A program made the translations under genes and the position numbers. The notes below the pieces were generated by a model. It did not search any database. It saw nothing but the letters and a program-made list of their open reading frames with translations, and had not been told where the DNA came from. This document shows, in pieces, positions 26,490 to 38,889 of a stretch of DNA of 64,000 nucleotides (the stretch's first letter is position 1; each line of letters starts with the position of its first letter). The DNA is from Sclerodactyla briareus (taxonomy: Eukaryota > Echinodermata > Holothuroidea > Dendrochirotida > Sclerodactylidae): assembly GCA_026419785.1 (NCBI GenBank), contig JAODTK010004521.1:426001-490000 (forward strand), in the 5' to 3' direction.

Positions 26490-26985
26490 GTCCAGCACGG
26501 CTTTTCCATACACGGTCCGTTCTTTCGCCTCTGCTCGCTTCCTTGTGAATCCCCGCACCTGACTCGAGCCAACCCCGCGAACCCATGCAACCACCGACGC
26601 ATCCCTGGACGAGGCTGTCCTTCTCCCCCCAACTGCGAGTGAGTGTTTGCTGACAGATGCCCTGTCAATCGAGCGACGAGTGAGGCAGAGGGGCGAAGCA
26701 GGATCCACGATAGTGGGTCGTCGTTGGCTCTTACTCTAACACTTTCAAGTTCCGTCTTAAAACGTTTCTCTTCCCGCGCACGTTTCGTCTGACGATTCCC
26801 CCTTCTATGGTCTTTGTTTTGTTTTTCTTTCCTGGTTTTTGTTTTGGTCCTCTGTTTCTCTCCTTTTTTCTCTGCCTCGCATGTTTCTTTTTGCTCTGTA
26901 AAGCCGTCTAGAGGCTTTTGTGCATTAAGCGCTCTAATCAAGTCCTCCATACTTTTTTATTTCGAGGGAGTCCCGCATTCAATGT
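26490..26985 (+). mobile_element. LINE 3'-tail sequence (copy 2)
   Basis: Duplicate of 21280-21790. FKFRLKTFLF is followed by a T-rich 3' UTR containing 'tttgctctgtaaag' and 'gcgctcta'. It ends at the right edge of duplication copy 2. Confidence 0.45.
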
Positions 26986-27558
26986 CCTATTTCGGGCTAT
27001 TGAAGTATTAAATGGGATCGAAATTTACAATAGGCTTATCATGGTAGATCATTTGACGTAATTTAGACACATCAAATGCATAATATTAGATATCAAAAAT
27101 GTTTTTAATTGACTGCTCACAGTTTACCCCCAAAATAAAACCGCTTTTTTCGTTTCACTCTGCTGGTGTCCGAAAGATCTCCATCACTATATTTTTTCAA
27201 TAATAGGTTAAAGTGCCATATCATTTTAAAGAATAACGCTTGTGGCTCCTCACTCAATTCGTTTATTTGATCCTATTCCCACATTGAACCTTTAACTTTC
27301 AACCAATGCGGGCGCTACTGGGAAAGGTGGATTGATCAGTTGGATTTTTCACGCTTGGATTCAATTCAACCTACATATCAGGTCTCTTGACAAACATTGT
27401 TTTGTCATCTTCGTCCTTGAGCTAATTGTGAGTTAAGGCTCCCGAGGCAACGGCCTGTCTATAGGTGTACAATTTTTAAAATCAAAGTCCATACCACCGG
27501 AATCGACAGAAAATTAACTAGTTTGACTGGTCACATGATGTACAGATGGAGTTTTTAT

Positions 27559-27840
27559 TCAGAGAATAATTAACGGATACGAGGGCCCTTTGGGCAGAAT
27601 TGAAACCGGAGTGACGTCAAAATAGGCGCGTATCCAAACATCCAAGGCACTACCGAGGGATCTCGCCTCTTGGTATGACGTGAGAAAATGCTCGGCCAGT
27701 GGCGGCGATAACAAATGCACCGTGGATATAAGGTTATGGTGCAGCTTTCCACTATTTTTCAAGTGATCCAAGAAGCGAGAGATTTTCGAAATAGGCAACC
27801 TCGCCTTGCCTAAAGCATCGGATTGAATGCCGTGTCCTTC
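27559..27840 (-). CDS. Unrecognised open frame, possible exon
   Basis: I do not recognise this frame. On the minus strand it stays open for over 80 codons with a protein-like make-up: an amphipathic stretch around ISRFLDHLKNSGKLHHN, then HLLSPPLAEHFLTSYQEARS, then DVWIRAYFDV. It has no membrane segment, cysteine pattern or catalytic motif that I can name. No clear splice sites bound it, and a different minus-strand frame is open upstream (27752-28075), which may mean a frame change near 27800. It could be a host exon, a retroelement piece or chance. Confidence 0.2.
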   Translation of the reverse strand, partial: EGHGIQSDALGKARLPISKISRFLDHLKNSGKLHHNLISTVHLLSPPLAEHFLTSYQEARSLGSALDVWIRAYFDVTPVSILPKGPSYPLIIL

Positions 27841-27844
27841 CTCT

Positions 27845-30800
27845 GGGGTTGTGAAGACCGAACATCGTCCTTCCTCGCTTCTGCGCTAACAGAGGTCGCC
27901 GTGTCCGCTTAGATAGAACGAGCCTCGTGGCCTCCCCCCCCCCACTCCCCGTCCCCCCCGGTGAAAGCTGGCGACAGGCCTTTAAAGACATAGGCTCACA
28001 ATGCATTGTACACAATACGTCATCTTCGGGTACTCCCCACTGACCATCCTTCCCACTCCCTTCTCCAGAAAGCAATCACACATAGTCTTCGTTAGGGGCT
28101 CCGAAGGGGTACTTTATTAAAAATAATTAAAAATTATGGTTTGAAACCGATGTTGTTGTTTCTAAAATTAAGGGAGTAATAGACCTCGATAGATAAACAT
28201 TTATTGTCTCATGTTCCCAAAGAAAAACGAATTGATGTCGCGCCACAGTACAAACATGGGGTAAAAACGATACCGTAAAGTATATGGGCAAGTGAAAAAC
28301 ACGGAACCGAAATACCTAAGCAAATATACTGATAAAAGAATGTGGAAAGCGTGTGTTCATGTGTGGAAGTGATGTATGGCATCCGGGGATCCGATGTATT
28401 TTGACGGGGACCTGGAGTCCGGATCCGGACCTGTATTAGGAATGTCGAATCGCATGTTGGATCACTCCTAATTTTGGTGAGCCCTTCTGTAATTTTGCTC
28501 CTACAAAATCATTAAAGAGTGGGCGCGAGTAGGCCGATACAACCGTTCAGCCGACCGTCCTAACACGAGCCCATCCACTTTACTGTTTTTCCTGCTGCTG
28601 CGAAAGAATCAACTGAGGTTAAAGGTAAGAGCACTTTGAATAAGACCGATTGGTAAAAAGCTGCATTAATAGATCTTTCCATTTACATTCCTTCAATTTC
28701 CCGAGAAAGTCAGGAGGCGTGGGGAGCGTTCATTTCATGTCTTAGCATGGATTCCGTTAACTTTGATGTCGTACACGTCCCAAGATATTAAGTCCACCCT
28801 CTTAACAACTCCCCCATGAATCATCAGATACGGGGTTTGACGTGATTACCCTCTGCGGAGTTAAAAACATTTCTTTTAGTCTTGCCAATGGTTGGTTAAG
28901 CCCGGTTTGCTTTGCACCGCTTAGAAAATTTTTTTTTGCACTTCATCATAGAACACAGTACTATCATCACCATGGAGACCAGTCAAACAGTGTTCGTCAC
29001 ATATTTGATCATTACAATTGATTGCTTGGAGGTCTTGCAATCTTCGTGTAAACGAATAGGAACCTGGACATCCCACTTGGGGTCTGTCACAAGGTAGCTT
29101 GAGATCCATTGAATCACTCTGCATTTCACTTGCCATCCACAACTCTGTACTAGCTGTCAGGCCTAATGGTGTTGAAACCAACGAGAGAAATCAACGGAAA
29201 CGCTAACAACGTATTAGTCTTCACGATGCTGCACACTTGTTAAGGTATACACGGTACAGCATCATCATACCACGTTTACTCTGATGGCCAACTTCTTCGC
29301 ATCAATGACTCCAACAACCCTCTTAGTAAAAGCAGCTTAAAACACCCTTTCCAGGCACTTCATAACCTTCGAATTACAGTATGGGCCGATAATCATTTGG
29401 GACACTAACAGATATTTCTTTTTTGGAATAGAGAAATGATGATCCCTTCCATATATTGGAACTACGCCCTCACTAGGGTGCGCTTGGAAAAGCGGGGATG
29501 CACACGGTCGCCAATCGCTTACCGCAGGTTCTTATTACCTCATTGGAGCACGAAACAAATCTACATAAATTTTCTGTTATTTCTTCATCATACGGGACCC
29601 GTTCAATTAGGCCTAGGTATGAATATTAATTTCTTAACTTTATAAATACCCGTCCGTAGTTTTCATTTTGAATTCCCGCCAACGTAATTCTGTCGCCTGC
29701 GGATAATTCCGTGCCAAGAATTTCATCATGCGCAATTCAATGCGAAATATGCTTGTGTTTTTTCCAATATCCGCTAGCTGCAGCCATCAATCAAACAAAC
29801 ATATGGATATAGTGACAGAACCACTCTCCAGTGATACTTATCTTCCCATGATGAGTACTTCCTCAAGCGGTAAATCCACGTATGCAATTTCATTATATCA
29901 TATATCAGATCGAGCTTTTTATGATTTATCCGACCATCAAACGACCTAATTAAACGATTCAATGTGCCCCATTCCGCGGAGGGTATTTATTTCTTCAAGT
30001 GGTGGGCCTGTCCCTCTTAAATTTTGAATTCTTCAACACAATTATTGACATTGCAAAACTTGCCATATCGTTATGTCTTTGCTGAGAATAATTTGAAAAT
30101 GGAACTTTTCCTCGAATTGTAGGAAGTTTTTTTTTGCCTGGCGTCACGTGATAAACACTTATACCTCCTGGACTAATATACATTCACTAGGAAGACATTG
30201 AAGCAACGGTCCGAAGACTTTGAAACGCTTCATGCGCTTGTTATCTTAGTTGATTGCATTTCATTTCCGAGAGACCTCCATAAATATACTTTGGAAGAAA
30301 CCTTTGGAAAATCGTCGCTTGAGCAATGATCTCATTAAGGTATAGTCGTTACCAGGATATCTCATGTCACAGCCCCGGTATGCTGCTAGGCGATATCAAC
30401 AACCCCCCCCCCCCCCGGCCGCCATAGCGATTTCCAAATCCCACCCCCTTCCCCGGCCCCCATTTCTTCATTGGCAGAGAACAATTATCTAAATATACAT
30501 GCGAATTTGTGTAAAACTATATATTTCCCCCCACGCTAACGACATGCTGTTTCAGTCAAATTCCCGAAGGTCACATAACTGTTTGAGGTAGAAAGGGGCG
30601 GGGGCGTCTCATTCACCGTATCTAAGCATACAGCTCGTTTGAAAGAATACATATTATTTAAATCCCATTCCGGCAGCGAGTTTACTTTCAAACCCCTCCA
30701 TTCGTACTTTAACGACAATTAGAACAGAATTTGCAACTACCAGGGACCTTCTCTGCTTACATTACAAAATCTGAAGTGTCTTGTGACTACTTCATTGAGC

Positions 30801-31875
30801 AATAGGTAGGCTATTGTAATGATTCAGGCAAGACCGTCTCTGTGAATGCGCAGTATGCCTACAATGCTGAGGCCATACTTGAGACAGTCGATAGGCTCCG
30901 TAAGGTGGTGTCTGTGGTGTGATGCGTGTGTGGTGCGTGTTGTGGGAGCGTGTGAATGTGTGAGTGGTGTGTGTGGTGGTGCAGTGGGTGGTGTCTTTTA
31001 TAGTGTTAAATTCTTTTAATATCAGGCTCAAATAGACAATTCAAACCTGATATTGAAGTAAAGGTGCGTTCGTCCCTCAATTTTTACTTTTTCGAAGAAA
31101 ATGAACGGAGCATGTAATTTGCACTTGATTAGAACCGTAGCCAATAGTGTTTCCAGATGTCCTTCGACTTTGAATACTTTGCAATTTCCTGAGAGTCCGG
31201 TGGGACTGGAACTGTCACAAGAATGAAACCCATAGCTTACGCCTCCGGTGCTTAGTGGCCTGTCCTTTTAATGTTCGCCATAAAAAAAAAAAGATTTTTC
31301 TAAACATGAAAATTACCCATGAAGGGACGATCCCAGCGCAAGATATCTAAATGTCACTGATTGTGTCACTGACAATCATTGCCATCAAACGTTGTGTCAG
31401 TGTTTCGTAGTATGTTCGGGTTATGGAGTTGCAATTTTTTTTAAAGATTAATTAATTATCACTGCTAAGTTGGCATGTCGCAATTGGCAACATTGATGCC
31501 GTCATATTTACAAATTTTCAAGAAACGGTTAAAGAAATATTTCCTAACTTTTCCCTTATAATTGGTATAGTATGACATCATAGAAGCTTGCCCAGTTGCC
31601 AAAATGACCTATTAGATGAAATTTGGGAAGCCATATGTCCCAACCGAACAGTATAAACCGGAACCAAGTGATATTGGGATAGTTTTTTTTCTCTACATTA
31701 TAAAGTATCCGATTAAGGCTGAACTTTGCCTTTAATATTTCCTTCTAATATATAATGTGGTATTTTTATCTTGGTACTTTTTCAACTTTTACCACTTGCA
31801 TGTGTTACTGAAACGCACTGACTGATCATATATTATAAGCTATGAGATTCATTGAAACGGAGGGTGGCTAGATTA
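27845..31875. other. No gene recognised; simple repeats
   Basis: Contains a C-run near 27937-27960, another near 30404-30418, and a GT-rich stretch at about 30900-30990. A minus-strand frame at 28921-29181 has several cysteines (CDRPQVGC, CNDQICDEHC), which gives it an extracellular look, but no family was recognised and it is not called as a gene. The interval 27000-27558 is likewise featureless. Confidence 0.5.
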
Positions 31876-31879
31876 CCAC

Positions 31880-32402
31880 TTAGGCAATGCCTTCTCACTG
31901 ACTGTCCCCACATTGGACAGAATAGACAGAAGAGACATCAGCTTCCACTTTTTGCTCAAAACTTACCCCCTACTCATGCAACAATGAATACGTGCATGTA
32001 ACTTCATGGAACACACCCACCCCAGTTTGAACTTGATCCCACTAGGCCATTTTGGACTTTGCCTGATTTACAAGGAGTAAAGTGCTCACAATACCAGAAT
32101 TTCACAAGTTTCCACGCTTGCCAAACGACCCCCTACTCCTCAAGCGATAAATAGCGGTTCATGTAGCTCATCATGGGAAGCACCCCACCAAGTTTGAACT
32201 TAATCCCCTCTAGGCATGTTGGACTTTTGCCTGAGTTACACGGTGAAAGTGGCCCAAAATACCAGAATTTTACAATTTCCACTTTTTGCCCAAATGACCC
32301 TCTTACCCATACAACATCAATAGCGTTCATTCCTGTACTCCATTCATGGGAAACACATCCCCCAAGTTTGAACTTAATCCAATTTTTATAAGATTTTTTT
32401 TT

Positions 32403-32434
<32 letters not shown>

Positions 32435-33565
32435 TCCCATAGCATGTTGGACTTTTTTGCCGATTTTATTGGTAAGTGCCCAAATAATCCAAATTTTACA
32501 AGTTTCCACTTTTTGCCCAATTGACCCTCTACCCATCAACAATCAAATAGCGTTCATGTACTCATCATGAAGAAGCCCACCCACCAAGTTTAAACTTTAT
32601 CCCACTAGGTATGTTTGGCCTTAGCCTGATTACAAGGTAGGCGTTACATATACCATACACACGGACCCACTCGTGACTGCCATGATTCCCTTAGGACTCC
32701 CGTCTAGGATAAAAAATTGCTAATTTTTGCATTTAACTGCAAAATAGGCAACATTTTTTTGAGATTTGAAATTTGAGCTTTTGATCTCATCATCGATGTA
32801 TTTGACCCCGCTGCATCTAAAAAACGCCATGACAAATCCTATGAACCTCTTAACTGTAAGCTAACTGCACCAATTTTGAATACAACACTTTGTCCTCTGA
32901 TATCTTCGCACACAAGGTCATATGGGGTCAATTTATTAACCATTTCGATCAGAAGTTACCTTTGTGATCCTAAAATGGCAACGAAAATTCAATTCGGCCA
33001 AACCTAGCAAGGTCAATTGAGGTCACAGGTCAACACAGATTGGGGGTCAACGGGCGAATCACATTGGCGCACCTCCCCGCCTCGCAACATTCGGTTTCCC
33101 TGTTATGGCCAAAAATTGGTTTTTTTATATCCCTCTAATTGGACCTCTAAGTGATCTAAATGTCCTGTAGATGTGAACTTAGGTTCAATATGATCCCTCA
33201 CATTGAATCGCACCTATTCCCCAAAAGGTCAGCGAAGTAGGACCTTGCTAATTGGAGTTATTGCCCTTTTAAAATTTTCAGATTTTGGCCTCTCCCATTT
33301 GGCCTTTGGTGACCTTGACAAGCACTGAAAATAGGGATCACTCTCAACACACATGACGAAACTACAGGGCTGAATAGAACTTGCGTTTGTTTAGATCTTG
33401 ACCTCTGGTGACCTCAGACGTTCTCTGACCTGACCCCAAGCAATAGGGTTCATGTACTCATATCATGAACACGATACAATCCAGTGCGGAGTCGAGTTTA
33501 TCGTGTTACAGCCCGGGTTATACACGCACCCAACATACACACACACATGTCACAACTGCATATAT
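31880..33565 (+). repeat. Dispersed subrepeat family with a ~165-bp array
   Basis: Four copies of a ~165-base unit run from about 31945 to 32650. Each carries 'cca-caagtttgaacttaatcc' (near 32020, 32181, 32355 and 32578), then 'ttggactttgcctga' and 'ccagaatttt-acaagtttccac'. The third unit is interrupted by a ~50-base T-rich run at 32390-32437. Downstream, TGACCT-rich sequence leads into the phrase 'gacctcagacgttctctgac' (33412), which is also present at 12975, and into a partial tail near 33540. Nothing here is coding; the lysine- and phenylalanine-rich frames come from the T-run. Confidence 0.65.
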
Positions 33566-33870
33566 TCCCTCAACCGCACCTGCCAGTATCTTGTAGTTCT
33601 AGTTCGAGAAAATGATCTCGCTTCCACATTCGTAAATATTTCATCCGAATTAACATCGGTTCTGCATTGAATACCTGATACATCAACTGCGAAAGTCCTG
33701 TCCTTCTTTCTTCTTTACGATAACTATTGGACCAATATTTGGAGTTAGAGATTTAGTTGAGGATTCTTGGGCGATCATCGTTTCAACCTCACTCTAATAA
33801 TATTTCCTTCACTAGCAGTGGTCTGGCGGTTGTGATGCCGTGACCCAACAGGTTTGTGTCATCGGCGACC
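33566..33870 (-). mobile_element. Ty3/Gypsy LTR-retroelement fossil (reverse transcriptase part)
   Basis: On the minus strand, pieces of the N-terminal half of a Ty3/Gypsy reverse transcriptase are recognisable. A block like PIVIVKKKEGQ matches the family SPIVIVKKKDG. It is followed by SDEIFTNVEARSF, matching the NADEIFTK block, and then a piece ending RYWQVR, matching KGYWQV. It looks like a fragment of an internal region. No LTRs, integrase or gag were recognised, and the element is broken and old. Its left side abuts the tail of the dispersed repeat family. How far it extends to the right is not visible. Confidence 0.6.
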
Positions 33871-33874
33871 CTCA

Positions 33875-36800
33875 TTACTTCTTCAAGACAGGTTTTTGTT
33901 GGTCACACATCTGCGGATCGAAATTACTCCCAAACCCGGCACGCGCTTTGTGTTCGATTGCAACGGCTCGCGCCCACGCAGCAGCAAACAAGTGCGTTAA
34001 ACTTCCGGGGTGGATCGCAGTGCTATTAATCCATAGGGGGGGCTATCCCACGTTCTCGCTAATGTTATATTACACACGATACCCAAAGGGGTTTATACGC
34101 AAAATTATGCACATTGATGCTATATAGGGAGAAGAATCACACGTTTGCGTCGTGCAAATTCTGGCTCAACGCCAACAATAGGAAAAACGACATGTGCCAC
34201 ACTAACTCGAGCCTCCCGGGCCGTACAACGAGAGAGAAACAAGTGATGCACACGTACCCCCCTGTTTACAGCCCGGGGGGGGCGGCGGACAACCCCCACA
34301 AAATGCCATAAGGAAGATACTGAATCACTCGAACTGTCACACCCCCTGCGCCGGTGAACCAGGAGCGAGACCACGCCCCACTACTACTCAAAACATCACG
34401 GAAGTGTCGATCACAACACGGGGGGTGACTATATACCTGTGAGCTGCCAGTCCACCAACCTCCCCACCAACTCAAGACCAAGAAACAAGTGGGGGGGGGG
34501 TCATTGATACATCAAACCTCAAGACGCGACCCCGCGTCGTAAAATCAAATAGGTTTATCCTCCACAACAATATTCACCTTGAGCATTTGGGCGGTGTGTA
34601 GGGACACCATTAGGTTAACGATAAAACCTTATTCCCTCCTTAAACGTACTGAATGTTCGAATCGTAAAAATTACTGAGGATGAGAATAACCCGGGCCTAT
34701 TATCCCACTACTCGTTCTCTCTCAAACCCCAAATAGAAGAACTGTTTCAAATTCATTAACACAAAAAAAAAAAAAAAAAAAAAACAACATCAGTAAGGTA
34801 TTGAAAATACCAGTAATAATCTCCCGTAGTATCGAACGCTGGGGGTGCGAAAAAAATACTTGATCTCTGACTGTCATATAGGGCTCTGATTCTACGGGTT
34901 CGGGAATATCGACGATTGATGTTGCTCTATCTTTTTTTTTCAATGTGGAAGCGTATCAATACTACCGTTATTTTTCTAACCTCGACATAGCTTGGTAAAC
35001 CAGGAATCGTGCTTGTGCTCCGGGGATGTTGCTGTTCATCCTTCTGATGGCAGTGCATTTGTTTATACTACCATATACATCAGAGGGCGATTTGGGTCGG
35101 TGGCTGGTAGCGTTGTAAACCACAATTTTTGCTCTGATTATCGGATCAGGGGTGATGTGAGAAATTTCAGGGTCCACATTCCTCCTCGAACCATGCTCCA
35201 TATCTGCGCTTCTATATAATACACGGGGGTGGGCAGTTGAGATCAGATGCGCCTAAGTTGTGAGTTGGGACTTTGTCGTGTGCACTTGCGGGGGCGCCTG
35301 TTGCCTGGCAGGGTATGCCACAATGCGTCATCCCGTTGCCTTTTTCCTCTCTCTTCGAATCAGAATCGTTGACATTTTTCATTAGCCAAAAGTCATGGTT
35401 GAAGTTCAGGGGGCAAAAAACAAAAAAACCATCAGGACTTTACGGATGGTCGTTGTCATATCCGGTGTCCCTACCTACAAAAAACAAAAAACACACGTGA
35501 GTCTGCATTTCGCCAATGCTGCACGGTTTTAATGAACTGAAATTGTCCTTCGGGGAAACAGCCATCTGGCATTGGCCTCCAGATTAATTCCGTGGCTGAT
35601 GCCTGATCTGAAATTGCACTTCCGCGAATAAGAGCGATATTTCAAGGGAAAACTGTCGATATGGACATTGGGAATTACTTTATGGGAGACATTCCTGAAT
35701 TTTTCCGCAATGATGGGGCACCAATGGCCCTAGCCTTAGGCGAGGTTTCTATCCGGGTACGGGACGCGGACAATTTTGCGAGGGGCGGATGATCTTTCGA
35801 ATAGGTGAAAAATCATATATCTAGCTACGCAGTATCTCGACGCAGTGGTAGCACGCATTGTAATTGGAAGATTGTTCCATAATATTTTGATAATTTTTCG
35901 CCGCTATTGCAATTTATTAACATTTACCGTTCTTCGTGGTGAATGACTGAACAGCAAAACGAATCAAGAGAGACAGACTAGGTTTCCCTTGGCGGTGTTC
36001 CATCGCAGCACACCACAAAAAATAAACCTAGCTGGCAATGGTGTCATTTACCAATGAGTGAAATTTATTTATTTATTTATTTATTTTTATTTCATTTATT
36101 TATAGTTATTTATTTATTATTTATTTATTTATTTATTCATTCCTTCTTGATTTATTTTATTCATTTACTTCTTTTCATTTTTTAACTTACATACTGCCTG
36201 CTTCATAAAATCTCAGCAGCAGTGAAACCAATACAATTTGGCCAGTGTCTGGAGATTTTTGAAGAGGAGATTCTCTGATTTCTGGAATTAGTAGGTCAGT
36301 CTTGAGGAGCACTGAGCGGGATACTTCTGTTCATCGACTTGGACATTCTTCGTGTGGTTGTACTGGCTGAGACGAGTAGGGTTCATTGCCGATAGAAAAG
36401 CCAGGTCGCATGGGTGTAGAAGCGATACCTCATCTAATGTTTCAGAAGTCTTGTGATGTATACTACAAGCACAACGCATGTTGGCAAGTCTTTTTTGGCA
36501 ATCGGCATGTTTTAGTTTAAGTCCAGTTTGACAAAACTCGTAATGAGCAGAGTCGAAGTCTCCGAAAACGCCAGATTTGAGAAATCTTGCCTACGAGTTG
36601 AAGGTTTAACCGGTACCGGTAGGTTTTACTTGCTGGGTCATTGAACAACAGGGAATCAAACATCTGCAAGGTGTTTCCACGTGATCGTGACTGAAATGAG
36701 AGATTAAGACGAATAGAGATTGGCGTCTCGGTCTAACTTGCATGAACTGGAGACCCTGAATTAGTGGTGATTGATTCAGGTTTGTAAAATGTTCATGTTT

Positions 36801-37555
36801 CGAGGGCCTTTCCTTCCACTATTTCCTGATTTTCCAAAGTTACACCAATAGGTGTCCCATTGCCTCAAGCTTCGTGTAAACGATGTAGATTGGACAGTTA
36901 GGAATACTTACTTCTTCTCCCAGAGAGTTATTTATGATGGGAATACCTTCCTGAAGTGCTGTTCTGTCCAAGAGCGTGAATGCATTCAAGAACAGTCGTT
37001 GTTTGAAAATTTATTTTTCAAGAATTGTGGCGAGATTCTGTGAACATCTGGGGTGTTTCTTCTGGTTTTTGGGTTGTGTGCTTCGGGGGTCTCCTCCTGA
37101 GGATTTGTCCTTCCTGACCCTTTGCACTAACTAAAGAAAGCGAGTAACGTAGTGAACAAGAGATACAAAGGCAGTAGAGGCTGAATCTTTGGTTTGAAAG
37201 CTTGTGTAAAAATGAATATCCCAGTGTGTATATTATATGGCAGGTGAAGTCGCGACTGATCTGTCCCGATGGGATGTATAGAGTTTTACAAGGTGGACGG
37301 GGCCACGATGCGCCGCGCGGGAGACCATACCTCATTACATGTAGAGCGTATGATCGCGTGGAGACTCCTTCTCACAAGTACACTCTACCACACTGAAGCA
37401 TGTTTACTATGGCGAGGTTATTAGGTCTCTTCGTAGTTAAGAGTGGACTAATCTCTTTTTTCATCCCCCCCCCCCAGTGTCGAACCCGCTGCAAAAATCC
37501 AAACAGAACAAGGATATCCACCTTTTTGGGACCATAAGAGTATTACTTATTCTTC
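33875..37555. other. No gene recognised; simple repeats
   Basis: Contains a G-run near 34488-34500, an A-run at 34763-34784 and the TTTA array listed separately. The more GC-rich part (33900-34500) has overlapping frames but none was recognised. A minus-strand frame near 36288-36560 (ADCQKRLANMRCACS and onward) looks protein-like but matches nothing I know. Part of 33900-34500 may belong to the neighbouring Gypsy fossil. Confidence 0.45.
36063..36140. repeat. (TTTA)n microsatellite
   Basis: Imperfect TTTA tetranucleotide array of about 80 bases with a few single-base interruptions, trailing off into T-rich sequence until about 36185. Confidence 0.9.
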
Positions 37556-37559
37556 ATTT

Positions 37560-38130
37560 TTGTGGGCAGTCTCAGTTAGAATGACATGAATAAATTGGCA
37601 GATGCCGTAAGCATTAGTCGGTTCATTAAAAACCGATAACGAGAGGCGAATCTCTGGATGGATTATCATTTCGTCGGACAGTGTGACAAGAACTTCAGGA
37701 GCTTAATGTTAAGGGAAAACATAAGGAATGTTTATTGATTTGGGTTAAGGGTCAAAATAAAATTAGATCGTGATCAAAGAAAAATCCTGCAGAGCAAGGT
37801 CAATCCTACAAATATCTGATGTGTTATTGATGACTCAACGGCGCGCATGACATATGATTATGTGGTGAAGAGAGTACACCTAGATTGTATTGTCTCCATA
37901 CAATGAGTAAGTTTTCCATTGACAGCCGTATCCTCATTAACTTTTATAACTCGGTCATTGTGCGTGATGAGTACCTGCATACATGCGGGGTGGTAATGTG
38001 ACTGCCACATGATACGAAACGCATTGATTCTGATTATCAACGGCCTAATCGTATCTGGGAGGGATCAGCCCCAGTGGCGTTAGTACCGAGGCTATAATGA
38101 ATCAGCAGCCTACTTTCCTTACTACTACCC
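37560..38130 (+). mobile_element. LINE fragment, C-terminal reverse transcriptase region
   Basis: Pieces in order match the post-catalytic part of a LINE of the Rex1/L2-like kind: a block like LNVKGKHKE near 37705, then IDDSTARMTYDYVVKRV near 37827, a piece like SKFSIDSRILINFYNSVIV near 37907-37962, then CGVVM, KRIDS and NRIWEGSAPVAL near 38048. The family consensus is roughly 'YLGVIIDDxLTF..H', 'RLYxLRxMxxFxI' and 'FYxSVI'. Frame changes separate the pieces. The catalytic YADD box and everything 5' of it are missing. Confidence 0.65.
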
Positions 38131-38134
38131 GACT

Positions 38135-38885
38135 GGACAAATCATGAGTTGGTTTGGGGCTAGGTTTGATGAGGTAATTTGGTAAGATTCGGAAATTGCT
38201 GGACTGGTTAGAGGGAACTGCCAGTGATATCAGCATTTATCACCGGCCAGGATCCTTATGATGGCACTTGCTTGTCGTGATGCCTATTATCAGTGATATG
38301 CTGGATGGTTCAGGCTCCTTTACTCTTGTGGCAGGCGATCTATGTAGTATGACTGATAGAGATGCTTAAAGAATGATTCAAAATGCACTGGCGTGCGGGC
38401 GGGGGTGGTCTTCAGATTTGGCCCAGGAGATAAAACAAACGAGCACGACCAACTAATTACAGTCTCCACACCAGATATGCAGCCTCATTCCAACCCCATA
38501 CACCATAATATTTTGGCTCTCCTCACTCCTAGGTCGGTCGCCCCCCTTCAAATAGTATGTTTGGATTAGGTGTATGTGTGTGTGAAGGGGGGCTTACTTC
38601 AGAAAATGGATAGGCTCTCTTGAGATAGGGGTGAACATCTGCATTTACAGCGCTGCTTATTATTGGCGGGTACAATCTGCTCGATTATCATTCAAAGTTT
38701 GTTGCCAACGGATTTTTCCAGTGTACAATTTTGTTGTCTTTATTGCTGGGACCGCCCCCGCCTCTCTGCTTTTTTCATCTGGCAGATACTGTGATGTGGC
38801 TCAATCACGAGAAGGCCTACTATCAGAGTCATTAGACAAGTCCCAGGTATGAATATCTCTTCTACATAGTCAGGAATATCAGCCG
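38135..38885. other. No gene recognised
   Basis: Probably includes eroded LINE 3' sequence at its left end. The rest shows no motif. Confidence 0.45.
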
Positions 38886-38889
38886 AAAT

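Larger units (their letters stand above)
21796..26985 (+). repeat. Tandem duplication, copy 2 (~5.2 kb)
   Basis: Second copy of the block at 16645-21795. It begins at about 21800 with the LINE C-terminal sequence already seen at 16650 and ends near 26985, where similarity to copy 1 stops. It carries an extra G/A-rich stretch near 23160-23275 ((G)n then (CAAAA)n) that copy 1 lacks, and a shorter minisatellite. As in copy 1, the stretches between named parts (22590-23655 and 24045-25620) show no recognised gene. Confidence 0.85.

Noticed and set aside
26459-26950. 163-codon minus-strand frame
   Set aside because: It is antisense to the LINE 3' tail and rich in Lys/Arg/Glu from the complement of T-rich sequence. 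The copy-1 equivalent (21149-21514) does not keep the same protein.
32327-32570. Frames with lysine or phenylalanine runs
   Set aside because: Products of the T-rich run inside the 165-bp array.
31880-33565. CRISPR-like regularly spaced repeats
   Set aside because: Units are ~165 bases, diverged and contiguous, without unique spacers. The window is eukaryotic.
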